Notes: generated from the letters alone by a model not told the origin. A stretch of DNA of 64,000 nucleotides from Kitasatospora sp. NBC_01246 (GCF_036226505.1 NZ_CP108484.1:7907501-7971500), one strand, 5' to 3'. Shown: positions 17,651-27,900, numbered from the stretch's first letter. Translations and numbers: made by a program.

Positions 17651-20600
17651 ATCAACACCCGATCCACCGTCAGCACCCCGCTCACCCTGCCCGATCTGCT
17701 GGACGACCGGGCGGCCCGGCACCCCGGACGGACCGCCCTGCTCGTCCCCGGAGGCGCGCCGCTGGACTACCGCCGGTGGCGCGAGCGCGCCGTCCGCGCC
17801 GCCCACGGACTCGCCCGCGCCGGGGTCCGGCCCGGGGACCGGGTGCTGCTGCTGTTCCCCAACCACGGCTGGGACGCGTACGCGGTGGCCTTCCTCGCGG
17901 TCCACTACGCGGGCGCGGCCGGGGTGGTGGTCCGCGAGGACCTCGGCCCGGAGGACACCGCGCGGCTCGCGACGGCGAGCGCGGTGCGCCTGGCGGTGGC
18001 CGGCCCGGCGGAGGACCCCCGGGCGGCCGCGGCCGGCGTGCCCTGCCTGCCGCTCGCCGCGCTGGAGGCGGTGACCGGCGCCCCCGACGAGCCGCCGCAC
18101 CGGGCCCGCCCCGAGGACCTGGCCCAGGTGATCGGCACCTCCGGCACCACCGGGGCGCCCAAGGGCGTGCACGCCGCGCACGCCAGCCTCACCGCGGGGC
18201 AGCGGCTCGATCCCAGGCCCCGGCCGTACGCCCACTCGGCGCACGCCGTGCACGCCTTCCCGATCGGCACCAACGCGGCCCAGGTCGTCCTGGTCAACGC
18301 CCTGGTCGCGGCGCCCGCGACGATCTGCCTGCCGCGCTTCGACGCCGAGGAGTTCGGCCGGACCGTCGAGGAACACCGGGTCGGCACCGTCTTCCTGGTG
18401 CCCTCGATGGCCGTGGAACTGCTGAACTCCGGCGTGGCCCACCGCCGGGACCTCGGCAGCGTGCTGCTGGTCAGCTCCTCGGCGGCCGCGCTGCCCGCGC
18501 CGGTCGCGACGGCGCTCACCGCCGCGCTCCCCACCGCCACCGTCGTCAACACCTACACCTCCGCCGAGTCCTCCCCGGCCCAGATATCGGCCGTCGTGGA
18601 CGCCCGCCGGCCGGGCTCGGTCGGCCGCCCGGCCAACCCGGCCGACCTGCGGCTGCTCGGCGCGGACGGGCACCCGGTGGAGCCCGGCGCCGTCGGCGAG
18701 GTCTGGCTGCGCCAGCCCGGGCCGCCGCGCGGCTACGTGGCCGGACCGGGCGAGTCGGCCGCCGTCTTCCGGGACGGCTGGGTGCGGATGGGCGACCTCG
18801 GCCGGCTCGACGCGGACGGCTACCTCTACCTGGTCGACCGGGAGAGCGACCTCATCAAGTCCGGTGCGCTGAAGGTCTCCACGCTGCGCATCGAGGACGT
18901 GCTGCACGCCCACCCGCAGGTCGCGGACGCGGCCGCGCTGGGCGTCCCGCACCCGGTGATGGGCGCCGTACCGGTCGCCGCCGTGGTGCCCGCCGCGGAC
19001 GGCCTCGACCTCGACGAGCTGCGGCTGTTCCTGAGCGCCCGGCTCGGTCGCGCCGAACTGCCCGTCCGGATCCTGGTCACCGACCGCCTGCCGCGCAACC
19101 CCAGCGGCAAGGTGGTGAAGCACGAACTGCGGGCCCGGTTCACCGAATCGGCCGACCCTGCCCCCGGCACCCCGCCCGCCACCGACCGCGAGGTCGCCCT
19201 GGCCGGGCTCTGGCGGCGGGTGCTGGGCCGCCCGGTGCGGGCCGTCGAGGACGAGTTCTTCGCCCTCGGCGGGGACTCCTTCCGGGCCGTCCAGCTGGCC
19301 ACCGCGATCTCCGCCGAGTTCGGCGTCACGGCGAGCACCGCCCTGGTCTTCGAACGGCCCTCGCTGCGCGCCCAGGCGGCCTGGCTCAAGGAGGCGCCGA
19401 CGACGGCCCGGGAGCCGGGCCCACCGGCCGAGGAGGAGGTCTCGGACTTCCTCCGGGAGCTGCGCGCCCAGCCGCACGACCTCCCGCTCACCTCCCAGCA
19501 GGAGAACTTCCTGCGCTGGACGGCCGAGGCCGAGGGCCGCAACGTCGGATCGGTGGCCGTGATGTTCCGGGTCACCGAGCCGCTGCGCACCGACCTGCTG
19601 GCCGAGGCGCTGCACGAGGTGGCGCGCCGTCACCCGGCGCTGCGGACCCGGTTCGTCCCGGTACCGGGTGCCGGGCAGCCGGGGATCCGGCGCGCGGTGG
19701 TCGACGCGGACCCGGGCGTGGAGGTCGTCCCGGTCGAGGCCCCGGGCGAGAGCGACGACGAGGTCTCCGCCCGGCTGGTCGCCGTCCGGGACCGGCTGAC
19801 CGACATCGCCGAGGGGCCGATGACCCGCCTCGCCGTGGTCACCCGGGGCCCGGACGACCACGCCGTGCTGCTCGCGGTGCACCACATGGTCGCCGACGGC
19901 TGGTCGATCGGGGTGCTGTTGCGCGAGCTGGGCGTGCTCTACTCGGCGCTGCGGCGCGGCCGGTCGGCGCCCGCCCCCCGGCCGGGACCCGAGTACCGGG
20001 AGCTCGTCGCCCGGTCCAACGCCCACTGGCCGGCCTCCCGCGCCCACTTCGCCCGCACCCTGGCCGGCGCGCCGCCGGCGGTGGAGCCGTTCCCGGGGCG
20101 GCGGTCCACCGAGGTCGTGCTGAGCGCGGCCCACCGGCTGGCCGTCGCGCCGGAGCGGGCCGCGGCCCTGCGGGCCCGCGCGGCCGAGGCGGGCGCGACG
20201 CCGTTCCAGGCGCTCGCGGCGGTCTGGCTGGGCCTGCTGGCGGAGCGCAGCGGCCAGGGCGACCTGGTGCTGATGACCCCGGTGCCGGGCCGGACCGAAC
20301 CGGCGGCCGAGCGGGCCGTGGGCTGCTTCGTCCAGTCGCTGCTGCTGCGGATCGACGCGACGGGCGCACCCGGGTTCGCCGAACTGCTGGCCCGGGTCCG
20401 GACCGCCTCGACGGCCGCCCTGGACCACCAGCTCTACCCGTTCGCGGAGTTCAGCCCCCGGGTGCCGTTCGCCGCCTGGCTCCGCTACGAGAGCTGGAGC
20501 GCGCCGGCCCAGCTGCCCGGGCTGGCCTGCACCGCCTGGGAGGTGCCGCGCAGCGCGACCGTGCCGTACCCGATGCCGGGCGGGGACCGGCACGTGCCGG

Positions 20601-20731
20601 AGCTGGCGGCGGTCGAGCAGCCGGACGGCGGGCTGGTCTGCTGGCTGCGCTACAACGAGCACGCCTTCGCTCCGGAGACCGTCGCGGAGCTGGCGCAGGC
20701 CCTGGAGGCCCGCTTGCCGGAGGCCGGGTGA
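17651..20731 (+). CDS. Adenylation-carrier-condensation (A-T-C) protein
   Basis: A protein of about 1,026 residues. Residues about 10-500 form a class I adenylate-forming domain (VIGTSGTTGAPKGVH, VVNTYTSAES, RMGDLGRLD, LPRNPSGKVVKHEL with the C-terminal Lys). A carrier domain follows (FFALGGDSFRAVQ near 537), then a condensation domain (HHMVADGWS near 743) to the end. The region aligning with the Asp that holds the amino group in amino-acid adenylation domains reads IGTNAAQVVLV without that Asp, so a non-amino acid is likely. No ATG, GTG or TTG precedes residue 65; homology requires a start near an ATC codon six bases after GGGAG. It converges on the NRPS genes. Confidence 0.8.
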   Translation: MNTRSTVSTPLTLPDLLDDRAARHPGRTALLVPGGAPLDYRRWRERAVRAAHGLARAGVRPGDRVLLLFPNHGWDAYAVAFLAVHYAGAAGVVVREDLGPEDTARLATASAVRLAVAGPAEDPRAAAAGVPCLPLAALEAVTGAPDEPPHRARPEDLAQVIGTSGTTGAPKGVHAAHASLTAGQRLDPRPRPYAHSAHAVHAFPIGTNAAQVVLVNALVAAPATICLPRFDAEEFGRTVEEHRVGTVFLVPSMAVELLNSGVAHRRDLGSVLLVSSSAAALPAPVATALTAALPTATVVNTYTSAESSPAQISAVVDARRPGSVGRPANPADLRLLGADGHPVEPGAVGEVWLRQPGPPRGYVAGPGESAAVFRDGWVRMGDLGRLDADGYLYLVDRESDLIKSGALKVSTLRIEDVLHAHPQVADAAALGVPHPVMGAVPVAAVVPAADGLDLDELRLFLSARLGRAELPVRILVTDRLPRNPSGKVVKHELRARFTESADPAPGTPPATDREVALAGLWRRVLGRPVRAVEDEFFALGGDSFRAVQLATAISAEFGVTASTALVFERPSLRAQAAWLKEAPTTAREPGPPAEEEVSDFLRELRAQPHDLPLTSQQENFLRWTAEAEGRNVGSVAVMFRVTEPLRTDLLAEALHEVARRHPALRTRFVPVPGAGQPGIRRAVVDADPGVEVVPVEAPGESDDEVSARLVAVRDRLTDIAEGPMTRLAVVTRGPDDHAVLLAVHHMVADGWSIGVLLRELGVLYSALRRGRSAPAPRPGPEYRELVARSNAHWPASRAHFARTLAGAPPAVEPFPGRRSTEVVLSAAHRLAVAPERAAALRARAAEAGATPFQALAAVWLGLLAERSGQGDLVLMTPVPGRTEPAAERAVGCFVQSLLLRIDATGAPGFAELLARVRTASTAALDHQLYPFAEFSPRVPFAAWLRYESWSAPAQLPGLACTAWEVPRSATVPYPMPGGDRHVPELAAVEQPDGGLVCWLRYNEHAFAPETVAELAQALEARLPEAG

Positions 20732-20820
20732 GGAGGAGGCGGAAGGGGTGCGTGCACGGGGTCGGCAGCGGGCGGAAGCGGCCGTTTTGAACCGGTCGTC
20801 CGTCGGCGTCCGTTCTTTCC

Positions 20821-20834
20821 TGCACAATCGTGCA
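20821..20834. promoter_or_regulatory. Short inverted repeat upstream of DUF3152 gene
   Basis: TGCAC and GTGCA face each other across four bases (AATC) in a locally AT-richer patch. The following sequence leads to an AGGAG site and small ORF. It may be an operator, but no regulator is obvious nearby. Confidence 0.3.
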
Positions 20835-20870
20835 TACGTTCGTCCATTCGTACAGGAGTCTCGCCCCACC

Positions 20871-20984
20871 ATGTCGCCGCAGACCTCGGACCGCCTCCGA
20901 CCCGCCGCCACCGTCCTTCCGACGCCCCGGGTGCCACGGCCGGCGCTCCGGTGCGGCCGCCCCACGGCGGGGAGCGGCCGATGA
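20871..20984 (+). CDS. Possible 37-residue upstream ORF
   Basis: A short frame starts MSPQTSDRLRPAATV, is preceded by AGGAG at workable spacing, and ends in an ATGA overlap with the DUF3152 start. The product is Pro/Arg/Ala-rich with no recognisable domain. It could be a leader that couples translation of the next gene, or chance. Confidence 0.3.
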   Translation: MSPQTSDRLRPAATVLPTPRVPRPALRCGRPTAGSGR

Positions 20985-21700
20985 GGGGCCTCGGGGGGCT
21001 CCGGCGCGTGTCCGCCGGAGCCAAGCTCTGGGCGGGCGGGCTCGCCGTGGTGCTGATCGGCGCCCTGACCGCCGGCCTGCTGTGGTGGAAGCCCTGGGCC
21101 CCGCCCGCCGCCAAGGCGCTGGACCCGATGGCGTTCACCACGGCCACCGGGGGCTCCCCGCTCTTCGGCAGCGGCGAGCACGTCTACCGTTACAAGGTCC
21201 GGGCCGAGAAGGGGCTCAAGGAGAGCCCCGAGCAGTTCGCCGCCGCGGTCGACGCCGTCCTCGGTGACGTCCGGCGCGGCTGGGCCGCCGACGGCACGCG
21301 CTCCTTCCAGCGGATGCCCGCCGACCCGGTGGACTTCACCGTCTACCTGGCGAGCCCGAAGACCACCGACCGGATATGCGGCCAGTACGGGCTGGACACC
21401 GGCGGGTCGGTGAACTGCGGGGTGGGCCACCAGGTGGTCATCAACGCCAAGCGCTGGAACGAGCTGACCGAGTTCTACACCGGCCAGCCGGAGCAGTACC
21501 ACGCGCTCGCGGTCAACCACGAGGTCGGCCACATCCTCGGCCTCGGCCACGTCGACTGCCCCGGCCCGGGTCAGCCGGCGCCGGTGATGATGCAGCAGAT
21601 CAAGGGCCTGCACGGGTGCGTCCCGAACGGCTGGCCCTACTCCGAGACCGGCACCCTGCTCACCGGTCCCCTCCTCCCGCCCGCCACCCCGGCCCCGTAG
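20981..21700 (+). CDS. DUF3152 membrane-anchored metzincin-like protein
   Basis: A 239-residue protein. A positively charged start and one hydrophobic helix (GGLAVVLIGALTAGLLWW) anchor or export it; the rest is extracytoplasmic. YRYKVRAEKGLKESPEQFAAAVDAVL and the conserved RICGQYGLDTGGSVNC match the actinobacterial DUF3152 family. HEVGHILGLGH fits the HExxHxxGxxH zinc motif of metzincin proteases. GGGGAG precedes the ATG. It sits between the two arms of the NRPS locus, but a role there is not implied by family knowledge. Confidence 0.85.
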   Translation: MRGLGGLRRVSAGAKLWAGGLAVVLIGALTAGLLWWKPWAPPAAKALDPMAFTTATGGSPLFGSGEHVYRYKVRAEKGLKESPEQFAAAVDAVLGDVRRGWAADGTRSFQRMPADPVDFTVYLASPKTTDRICGQYGLDTGGSVNCGVGHQVVINAKRWNELTEFYTGQPEQYHALAVNHEVGHILGLGHVDCPGPGQPAPVMMQQIKGLHGCVPNGWPYSETGTLLTGPLLPPATPAP

Positions 21701-21706
21701 CCACCC

Positions 21707-21754
21707 GTGACGCCTGTCGCCCCACCGAACCTCCGGCGGGGCGACAGGCGTCAC
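21707..21754. terminator. Strong bidirectional terminator (17-bp perfect stem)
   Basis: GTGACGCCTGTCGCCCC is followed by its exact reverse complement after a 14-base loop. It lies in the 67 bp between the convergent DUF3152 and NRPS stop codons and is the longest perfect stem noted in the window. Confidence 0.88.
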
Positions 21755-21767
21755 GCGTTCCGGACGT

Positions 21768-24700
21768 TCAGTCGGTGAGCCGGGCGGCGGCCTCCTCCTC
21801 GCTGAGGGCCTCGATCTCGGCGATCAGCAGGTCCTCGATCCGGGCGGCGAGGGCGGCGGCGGTGGAGAGTTCGAAGGCGTCGCGGATCGGGACGTCCAGG
21901 CCGACGGCGGCGCGGATCCGGGCGACCACGCGGGTGACCAGGAGGGAGTCGCCGCCGAGGGCGAAGAAGTCGTCGAGGACGCCGACCCGGGGGAGGCCCA
22001 GGACCTCCCCCCAGAGGTCGGTGACGAGCTGTTCGGCGTCGGTGCGCGGGGCCAGGTACTCGGCGGTGGCGGTCGGGTCGGGGGTGGGGAGGGCAGCGGT
22101 GTCGAGCTTGCCGTTGAGGGTCAGCGGCAGCCGGTCGAGGAGGACGACGGTGTCCGGGACGAGATAGGCGGGCAGCGACCGGGCCAGGTGCTCGCGCAGG
22201 GCGGCCGGTGCGGGTTCGGCGCCGGGGGCCGGGACGGCGTAGCCGACCAGGCGGCGGCCGGCGAGGACGACGGCGGCCGCTCCGGCCACCTCCGGGTGGC
22301 CGCTGAGGGCGGCCTCGATCTCGGCCGGTTCGATCCGGTACCCGCGCAGCTTGATCTGCTCGTCGGTGCGGCCCAGGTACTCCAACTGCCCGTCGGCGCG
22401 CCAGCGGGCCCGGTCGCCGGTGCGGTACATCCGCGCGCCGGGGCTCGTGCCGGTGAAGGGGTCGGGGCGGAAGGCGGCGTCGGTGAGGTCGGGGCGGCCC
22501 AGGTAGCCGCGGGCCAGGCCGGCGCCGCCGATGTGCAGCTCGCCCGCGGAGCCGCGCGGGAGCAGGGCGCCGTTCTCGTCGAGGACGTAGAGCCGGACGC
22601 CGGGGAGCGGGCGGCCGAGGGGCGGGCGCCGGGTGGTGTCCGGGGCGGTGAGGTCGGCGGCGGTGACGATCACGGTGGCCTCGGTCGGGCCGTAGGTGTT
22701 GACGAGCCGGACGGCGTCGCCGTGCCGCTCCCGCCAGCGGGCGACGGAGTCCGCGCGGGCCTCGGAGCCGCCGAGCACCACCAGCCGCAGGGCGGCCGGC
22801 CAGGGCGTCCGCCCGTCGAGGGAGACCAGTTCCTCCCAGTACGCCGTGGGCAGGTCGAGCACCGTGACAGACCGGCCGTGCGGGCCGCGGAGCAGCTCGG
22901 GCAGGGTGCGCCCGCCGCCCGGGAGCAGGACCACGCAGGCGCCGGCGGCGAGGGCGGGCCAGAGCTCCTCGGCGTGGGTGTCGAAGCCGATCGAGGCGAA
23001 CTGGACGATCCGGTCACCGGGCGCCAGCCGGTAGCCGTCCGGGCCGGCCATCCAGTCGACCCGGGCGGCGAGGGCCGGGTGGTCGACGGCCACCGCCTTG
23101 GGGGTACCGGTGGAGCCGGAGGTGTAGAGGACGTACGCCAGCCCGGCCCGGTCCGCACCCGGGGAGGGCGCGGCGGCCGGGACGATCCGCGGGCCCGCGC
23201 CGCTCTCGGCGCCCTCGCCCTCACCGTCGCCCTCGCTGTCCTCGTCGGTGAGCAGCAGGACGGCGCCCGACTCGCGGAGCATCAGCCGCCGCCGCTCCTC
23301 GGGGTGGGCCGGGTCGATCGGCAGGTAGCCGGCCCCGGCCTTCCAGACCGCCAGCAGCGCGACCACCAGGTCGAGCGAGGGCGCCAGCCGGACCGCCACC
23401 AGCTGACCGGCGACGGGTCCGAGCCGGGCGGCCAGGTCGTCGGCCCGCCGGTCGAGTTCGGCGTAGGAGAGGGTGCGGCCGTCGCACTCCAGGGCCGGGG
23501 CGTCCGGCGCGGCGGCGACGCGTTCCGCGAAGCGGGGGAGCCACGGGCGCACCGGCCCGGTGCGGCCGGGCGCCGGTCCGGTGCCGAGCGCGAGGAGTTC
23601 GGCCTCCTCCTCCGGCCCGATCAGCCAGTCGCCGTGCAGCGGCAGCGCCGCGTCCTCGACGACGGCGGCGAGCAGGGCCCGGCAGCGGGCGCCGAGCGCG
23701 GCGACCGTCGTGTCGTCGAGGACCTCCCGGTCGAAGGCGAAGGAGAGCGTCAGACCGCCGTCCGGCGTCCGCCAGCTGTCGAGCAGCAGATCGGTCTTGG
23801 CGCGTTCGAAGCCGGAGTCCATCGAGGCGGTGCGCACCCCGGCCGGCAGGTCGGCGCCGCCGTCGCCGCCGGCCAGGTCGTACTGGCTCTGGTGGACGAA
23901 CACCGCCTGGTAGAGCGGCGCGGCGCCGGCCTCGGCGGGCAGGTCCAGGTGGGTGGCGAGCCGCTCCACCGGTACCTCCTGGTGGCTCAGCGCGCCCAGG
24001 GCGGCCGTCCGCACCCGGTGCAGCACCGTCCGGAAGTCCGGCTCGCCGGTGAGGTCGGCGCGGATGATCCCGGTCCGGGCGAAGTAGCCGACCAGTGCCT
24101 CCTGGGCGGCCTCGGTCCGACCTGCCAGGGGGGTGCCCACCAGGAAGTCCCGGGTGCCGGTCCAGCGGGCCAGCACGCACTGGTAGGCGGCCAGCAGCAC
24201 CATGAACGGGGTGCAGCGCTCGCGCCGGGCCAGTGCGTCCAGGGCCGCCGTGAGTCCGGGGCCGAGCTCGACCGGGGCGAAGCCGGCCGGATGCCGCGGG
24301 TGGTCCGGCCGCGGGTGGTCCAGCGGCAGCCGCAGCCGGCCGGTGCCGGCCAGCTTCTCGGCCCAGTAGCGGAACGCGGCCTCGGCGCCCCCGGCCGCCG
24401 CGCGCTCCCGCTCGGCGCGGGCGATGTCGCCGTACCGGAGGGCGAGCGGTGCCAGGCCGGCCGGCGCCTCGCCGGTCTCCTCCCGGTAGAGGGCGAGCAG
24501 TTCGCGCCAGAGGATCCGGAACGACCAGCCGTCCGAGACGATGTGGTGCACCACCACGGCCAGCGCGTGCTCGTCCGGCCCGGCGGAGACCAGGACGGCC
24601 CGCAGCGGCGGCCGCTCGGCCAGGTCGAAGGGCGCGTTGACGGCCGGCCGGCAGGCCTCGGTGAAGTCGCGCTCGCTCGCGCCGGGGGCCAGCTCGACCA

Positions 24701-24986
24701 GGGCGAGCGGGACCGGCGCGGGCGGCTCGACCAACTGGACGGGCGCCTCGCCGTCCAGGGCGAACCGGGTGCGCAGGGTCTCGTGGCGGGCCGTCAGCCG
24801 GTCCAGCGCGGCGCGCAGCGCGCCCTGGTCGAGCGGACCGCTCCAGCGCCGGCAGAGGTACATGGTGAAGCCCGTGTCGGCGGGGTTGAGTTGCTGGAGG
24901 AACCAGAGGCGCCGCTGCTCCTCGGTGAGCGGGTGGGCGGCCTCGGTCGGGCGGGCGGCGCCGGTCGTCTGGTCGGTGCTGGTCAT
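21768..24986 (-). CDS. NRPS module C-A-T (basic residue predicted)
   Basis: A 1,072-residue single-module synthetase. Condensation domain about 15-450 has HHIVSDGWS. The adenylation domain about 465-960 has YTSGSTGTPKAV, NTYGPTEAT, YRTGDRARW and LNGKLD. The carrier domain near 1007 has DDFFALGGDSLL. Pocket residues aligned by eye to GrsA give D-T-E-D-V-G-T-V-I; Glu at 239 and Asp at 278 suggest a basic side chain such as lysine or ornithine. There is no thioesterase. The ATG overlaps the stop of the preceding synthetase gene (ATGA). A Glu/Asp/Gly-rich insertion lies just before the Walker-like core of the A domain. Confidence 0.93.
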   Translation of the reverse strand: MTSTDQTTGAARPTEAAHPLTEEQRRLWFLQQLNPADTGFTMYLCRRWSGPLDQGALRAALDRLTARHETLRTRFALDGEAPVQLVEPPAPVPLALVELAPGASERDFTEACRPAVNAPFDLAERPPLRAVLVSAGPDEHALAVVVHHIVSDGWSFRILWRELLALYREETGEAPAGLAPLALRYGDIARAERERAAAGGAEAAFRYWAEKLAGTGRLRLPLDHPRPDHPRHPAGFAPVELGPGLTAALDALARRERCTPFMVLLAAYQCVLARWTGTRDFLVGTPLAGRTEAAQEALVGYFARTGIIRADLTGEPDFRTVLHRVRTAALGALSHQEVPVERLATHLDLPAEAGAAPLYQAVFVHQSQYDLAGGDGGADLPAGVRTASMDSGFERAKTDLLLDSWRTPDGGLTLSFAFDREVLDDTTVAALGARCRALLAAVVEDAALPLHGDWLIGPEEEAELLALGTGPAPGRTGPVRPWLPRFAERVAAAPDAPALECDGRTLSYAELDRRADDLAARLGPVAGQLVAVRLAPSLDLVVALLAVWKAGAGYLPIDPAHPEERRRLMLRESGAVLLLTDEDSEGDGEGEGAESGAGPRIVPAAAPSPGADRAGLAYVLYTSGSTGTPKAVAVDHPALAARVDWMAGPDGYRLAPGDRIVQFASIGFDTHAEELWPALAAGACVVLLPGGGRTLPELLRGPHGRSVTVLDLPTAYWEELVSLDGRTPWPAALRLVVLGGSEARADSVARWRERHGDAVRLVNTYGPTEATVIVTAADLTAPDTTRRPPLGRPLPGVRLYVLDENGALLPRGSAGELHIGGAGLARGYLGRPDLTDAAFRPDPFTGTSPGARMYRTGDRARWRADGQLEYLGRTDEQIKLRGYRIEPAEIEAALSGHPEVAGAAAVVLAGRRLVGYAVPAPGAEPAPAALREHLARSLPAYLVPDTVVLLDRLPLTLNGKLDTAALPTPDPTATAEYLAPRTDAEQLVTDLWGEVLGLPRVGVLDDFFALGGDSLLVTRVVARIRAAVGLDVPIRDAFELSTAAALAARIEDLLIAEIEALSEEEAAARLTD

Positions 24987-27900
24987 CGGACGGCGGCCTC
25001 GGTTCCGGTACGGCGCGCGGGCGGGGTGTCGGCGGGCGCGGTGGTGGGGATGGCGGTGGGGGTGGGGGTGGGAGTCGGGGTGGGCTGGGCGGTCGTGGTG
25101 GCGCGGCCCGTCAGGGCGGCCAGGCCCACCAGGTCGTCGGGCTCGGCGTCGGGGACGTCGCGGTCGAAGTGGCGCAGCGCGGGAACGGCCAGGCAGGCCA
25201 GCACCAGCAGCACCATGGCCAGGCCGAACAGCAGGTAGAGCAGGCCGATGCCGCGCCCCTCGCCGGTGCCGATCAGCCGTCCGACGGTGCCGGCGAGCGC
25301 GCCGTCCTCGTCGACCCACGGCTGGACCAGGCGCGGCCCGAGCGGCGCCACCACGGCGAAGCCGACCGGCAGGGTGGACCAGGCGACCATGGTGTTCACC
25401 GCGATCACCCGGCCGTGGAACCGCAGCGGGACCTTGGTCTGCACGATCGTCGCGTAGACGCCGTTGACCAGGGCCAGTGCGTAGGCCATGCCGAAGGCGC
25501 CGAGCGCCACCGGCAGCACCGAGGGCCGCAGACCGGTCACCAGGCAGGCGCCGGCCAGCCCGAGGGTGGCGAACAGGACGCCGCGCAGCCGCAACCGCCG
25601 GGGCCCGCCCCAGACCAGCAGGGTCAGACCGCCCAGCACGGCGCCCAGGCCGGCGGCGACGGCGACCCACCCGGCCGCCGCGAGCGGGGCGAAGGAGAGC
25701 ACCAGCGGGGTGGTGAGCAGGAACAGCGGGGAGAGGAAGATGTTGAGGACGGCGAAGAACAGCAGCATCGCGCGGAAGTGCCGGCTGCCCAGCGCGCGCC
25801 GGAACCCGGCCCGGATCTCGGCGGCGACGCTCTCCCGCCGCCGGGCCGCCATCACGTCCGGGAAGCGCACGGCCAGCGTGACGGCGGTGGCCACCACGTA
25901 ACTCGCCACGTCGAGGGCGAGGATGCCGCCGAGGCCGAGCGCGGCGAGCAGTCCGACGGCGAACAGCGGCACCAGGAACTGGGCCAGCCCGAAGGCCATC
26001 TGGACGATGCCGTTGGCCCGGCCGAGGAACCGCTTCGGCACGAGCTGCGGGACGGCCGAGTTCCAGGCCAGCCGCTGGAAGGTGAGCGCCGTCGAGAGCA
26101 CCGCGATCAGGACGTACGCGTGCCAGACCCGCAGGCCGTCGGCGAGGAACAGCAGCAGCATCACCGCCTGGGTCAGGCCGGCCGCGACGTCGCCGTACAG
26201 CATGATCCGGCGCCGGTCGCCGCGGTCCACGACGGCGCCGGCGATCGGCGCCGCCAGGATGCCGGGCACCAGCCCGCAGGCCGCCAGCAGGCCGAACTGG
26301 GCGAGGGAACCGGTGGTCAGGTAGATCCAGACCGGCAGGGCGAACTCGGTGAGCGCCGAGCCGATCATGGAGATCTGCTGCCCGGCGGCGACGCCGAGGA
26401 ACCGCCGCATGGTCGGCCGTGCCGCCGCCGGGCTCTTCGCGCCGGCCGGGGTGCGCGCGCCGGGCGCGGCGGGGCGGGCGTCGGCGCTCTGCTCGGCGCC
26501 GTCCCGGGAGAGGCCGGCCAGCCACCAGGTGGCGCCGTCGGCCCGTTCGTGCCGCCGCTCCCGCCCCGCCGCGACCGAGCGGTGCACGGTGGTCAGGATC
26601 TCGGCGAGTTCGGCGGCCCGGTACTTGAGATAGAAGTGGCCGGCCTCGTCGAGCACCACCACACCGGTGGTGTCGCTGAGCCGGTGCCACTCCCGGTACC
26701 GCTCCTCGTAGAACTCGGTGGCCGGGTCCCGGTCGCCGCAGACCGCGATCACCGGTGCGGAGATCCGGCCGTCCTCGCTCTCGAAGAGCCGGGTGAAGTA
26801 CCGCTCGGCCTCCTTCGTACCGGTCCGGCGGTTGCGCACCATCAGGCGCAGCTGCTCGGCGCCGACCTCGTCGGTGTCCAGACCGGCCGCCGCCAGGGCG
26901 TTGACCATGCCCTGGTCGCTGCGGAGCCGGTCGGCGATCCGCGCCCACCGCTCGCCGACGGCGGCGCCGCGCCCGCGCGGCCGGGCGAACGGGAAGATCC
27001 CGCCGAGGTGCACGGCCTCGATCTCCCGCCCGGCCGCCTCGACCAGGCGGGCGACCTCCACGGCGAGCCGGACCCCGACCCCGCAGTGGCCGTAGAGGAC
27101 GATCCGCCCCTCGACGGTGTCGACGATCTCCTGGGCGCAGCGGGCGGCCACCTCGTCGATGTCCATCGCCTCCTCGCCCAGCTCGTGGCCGGGGACGGCC
27201 AGCGAGTGCAGCGCCCAGTCGGCGGGCAGCGCGTCGGCGAGCGGCTTGTAGATGAGCGCGCTGCCGCCGCCGTACGGGGTGCAGACGATGCTGGCGGTGG
27301 TCCGGCGGCCGGCCGGGGTGAGCCGGTGCAGCAGGCGGCGGGGGCCGCGGTCGGCGTCCGGGTCGCTGAGCAGGGCGGCGAGGCGCCGGACGGTGGGGTA
27401 CTTGAAGAGGTCCATCACCCCGACCGGCGTGGGGAGTTCGGGGTAGGCCCGGCGCAGCCGGGCGACCACCTGGGTGGCGAGCAGCGAGTGCCCGCCGAGT
27501 TCGAAGAAGTCGTCCAGGGCGCCGACCCGGGGGACCCCCAGCAGTTCGGCCCAGAGCCCGGCGAGGAACCGCTCGGCCTCGTCCTGCGGTTCGACGAACT
27601 CGCCGGTGGCGGCGGGCTCCTCGGGCTCGGGCAGCGAGCGGCGGTCGACCTTGCCGTGGGCCAGCAGGGGGAGCCGGTCGAGGACGACGAAGCGGGCCGG
27701 CACCATGTAGTCGGGCAGCACCTCGGCGAGGGCCTCGCGCAGCTCGGCGGGCGCAGGCGCCGGGCCCCCGCCCGGGTGTTCGAGGTAGCCGACCAGCGCC
27801 TGCCGCAGTCCCTCGCCGCGCGCCAGCACCACGGCCTGGGTGATGCCGGGCAGGGCGGTGAGGGCGGCCTCGATCTCGCCCGGCTCCACCCGGTAGCCGC

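Noticed and set aside
16186..20790. 1,534-codon plus-strand frame over lpqY and the A-T-C gene
   Set aside because: It crosses an operon on the other strand and a gene in another frame, with Arg/Gly-rich low-complexity translation. It is a GC artefact.
25050..25095. GTGGGG microsatellite near the MFS end as a separate repeat element
   Set aside because: It encodes the Thr/Pro tail of the fusion protein and is explained by that coding repeat.
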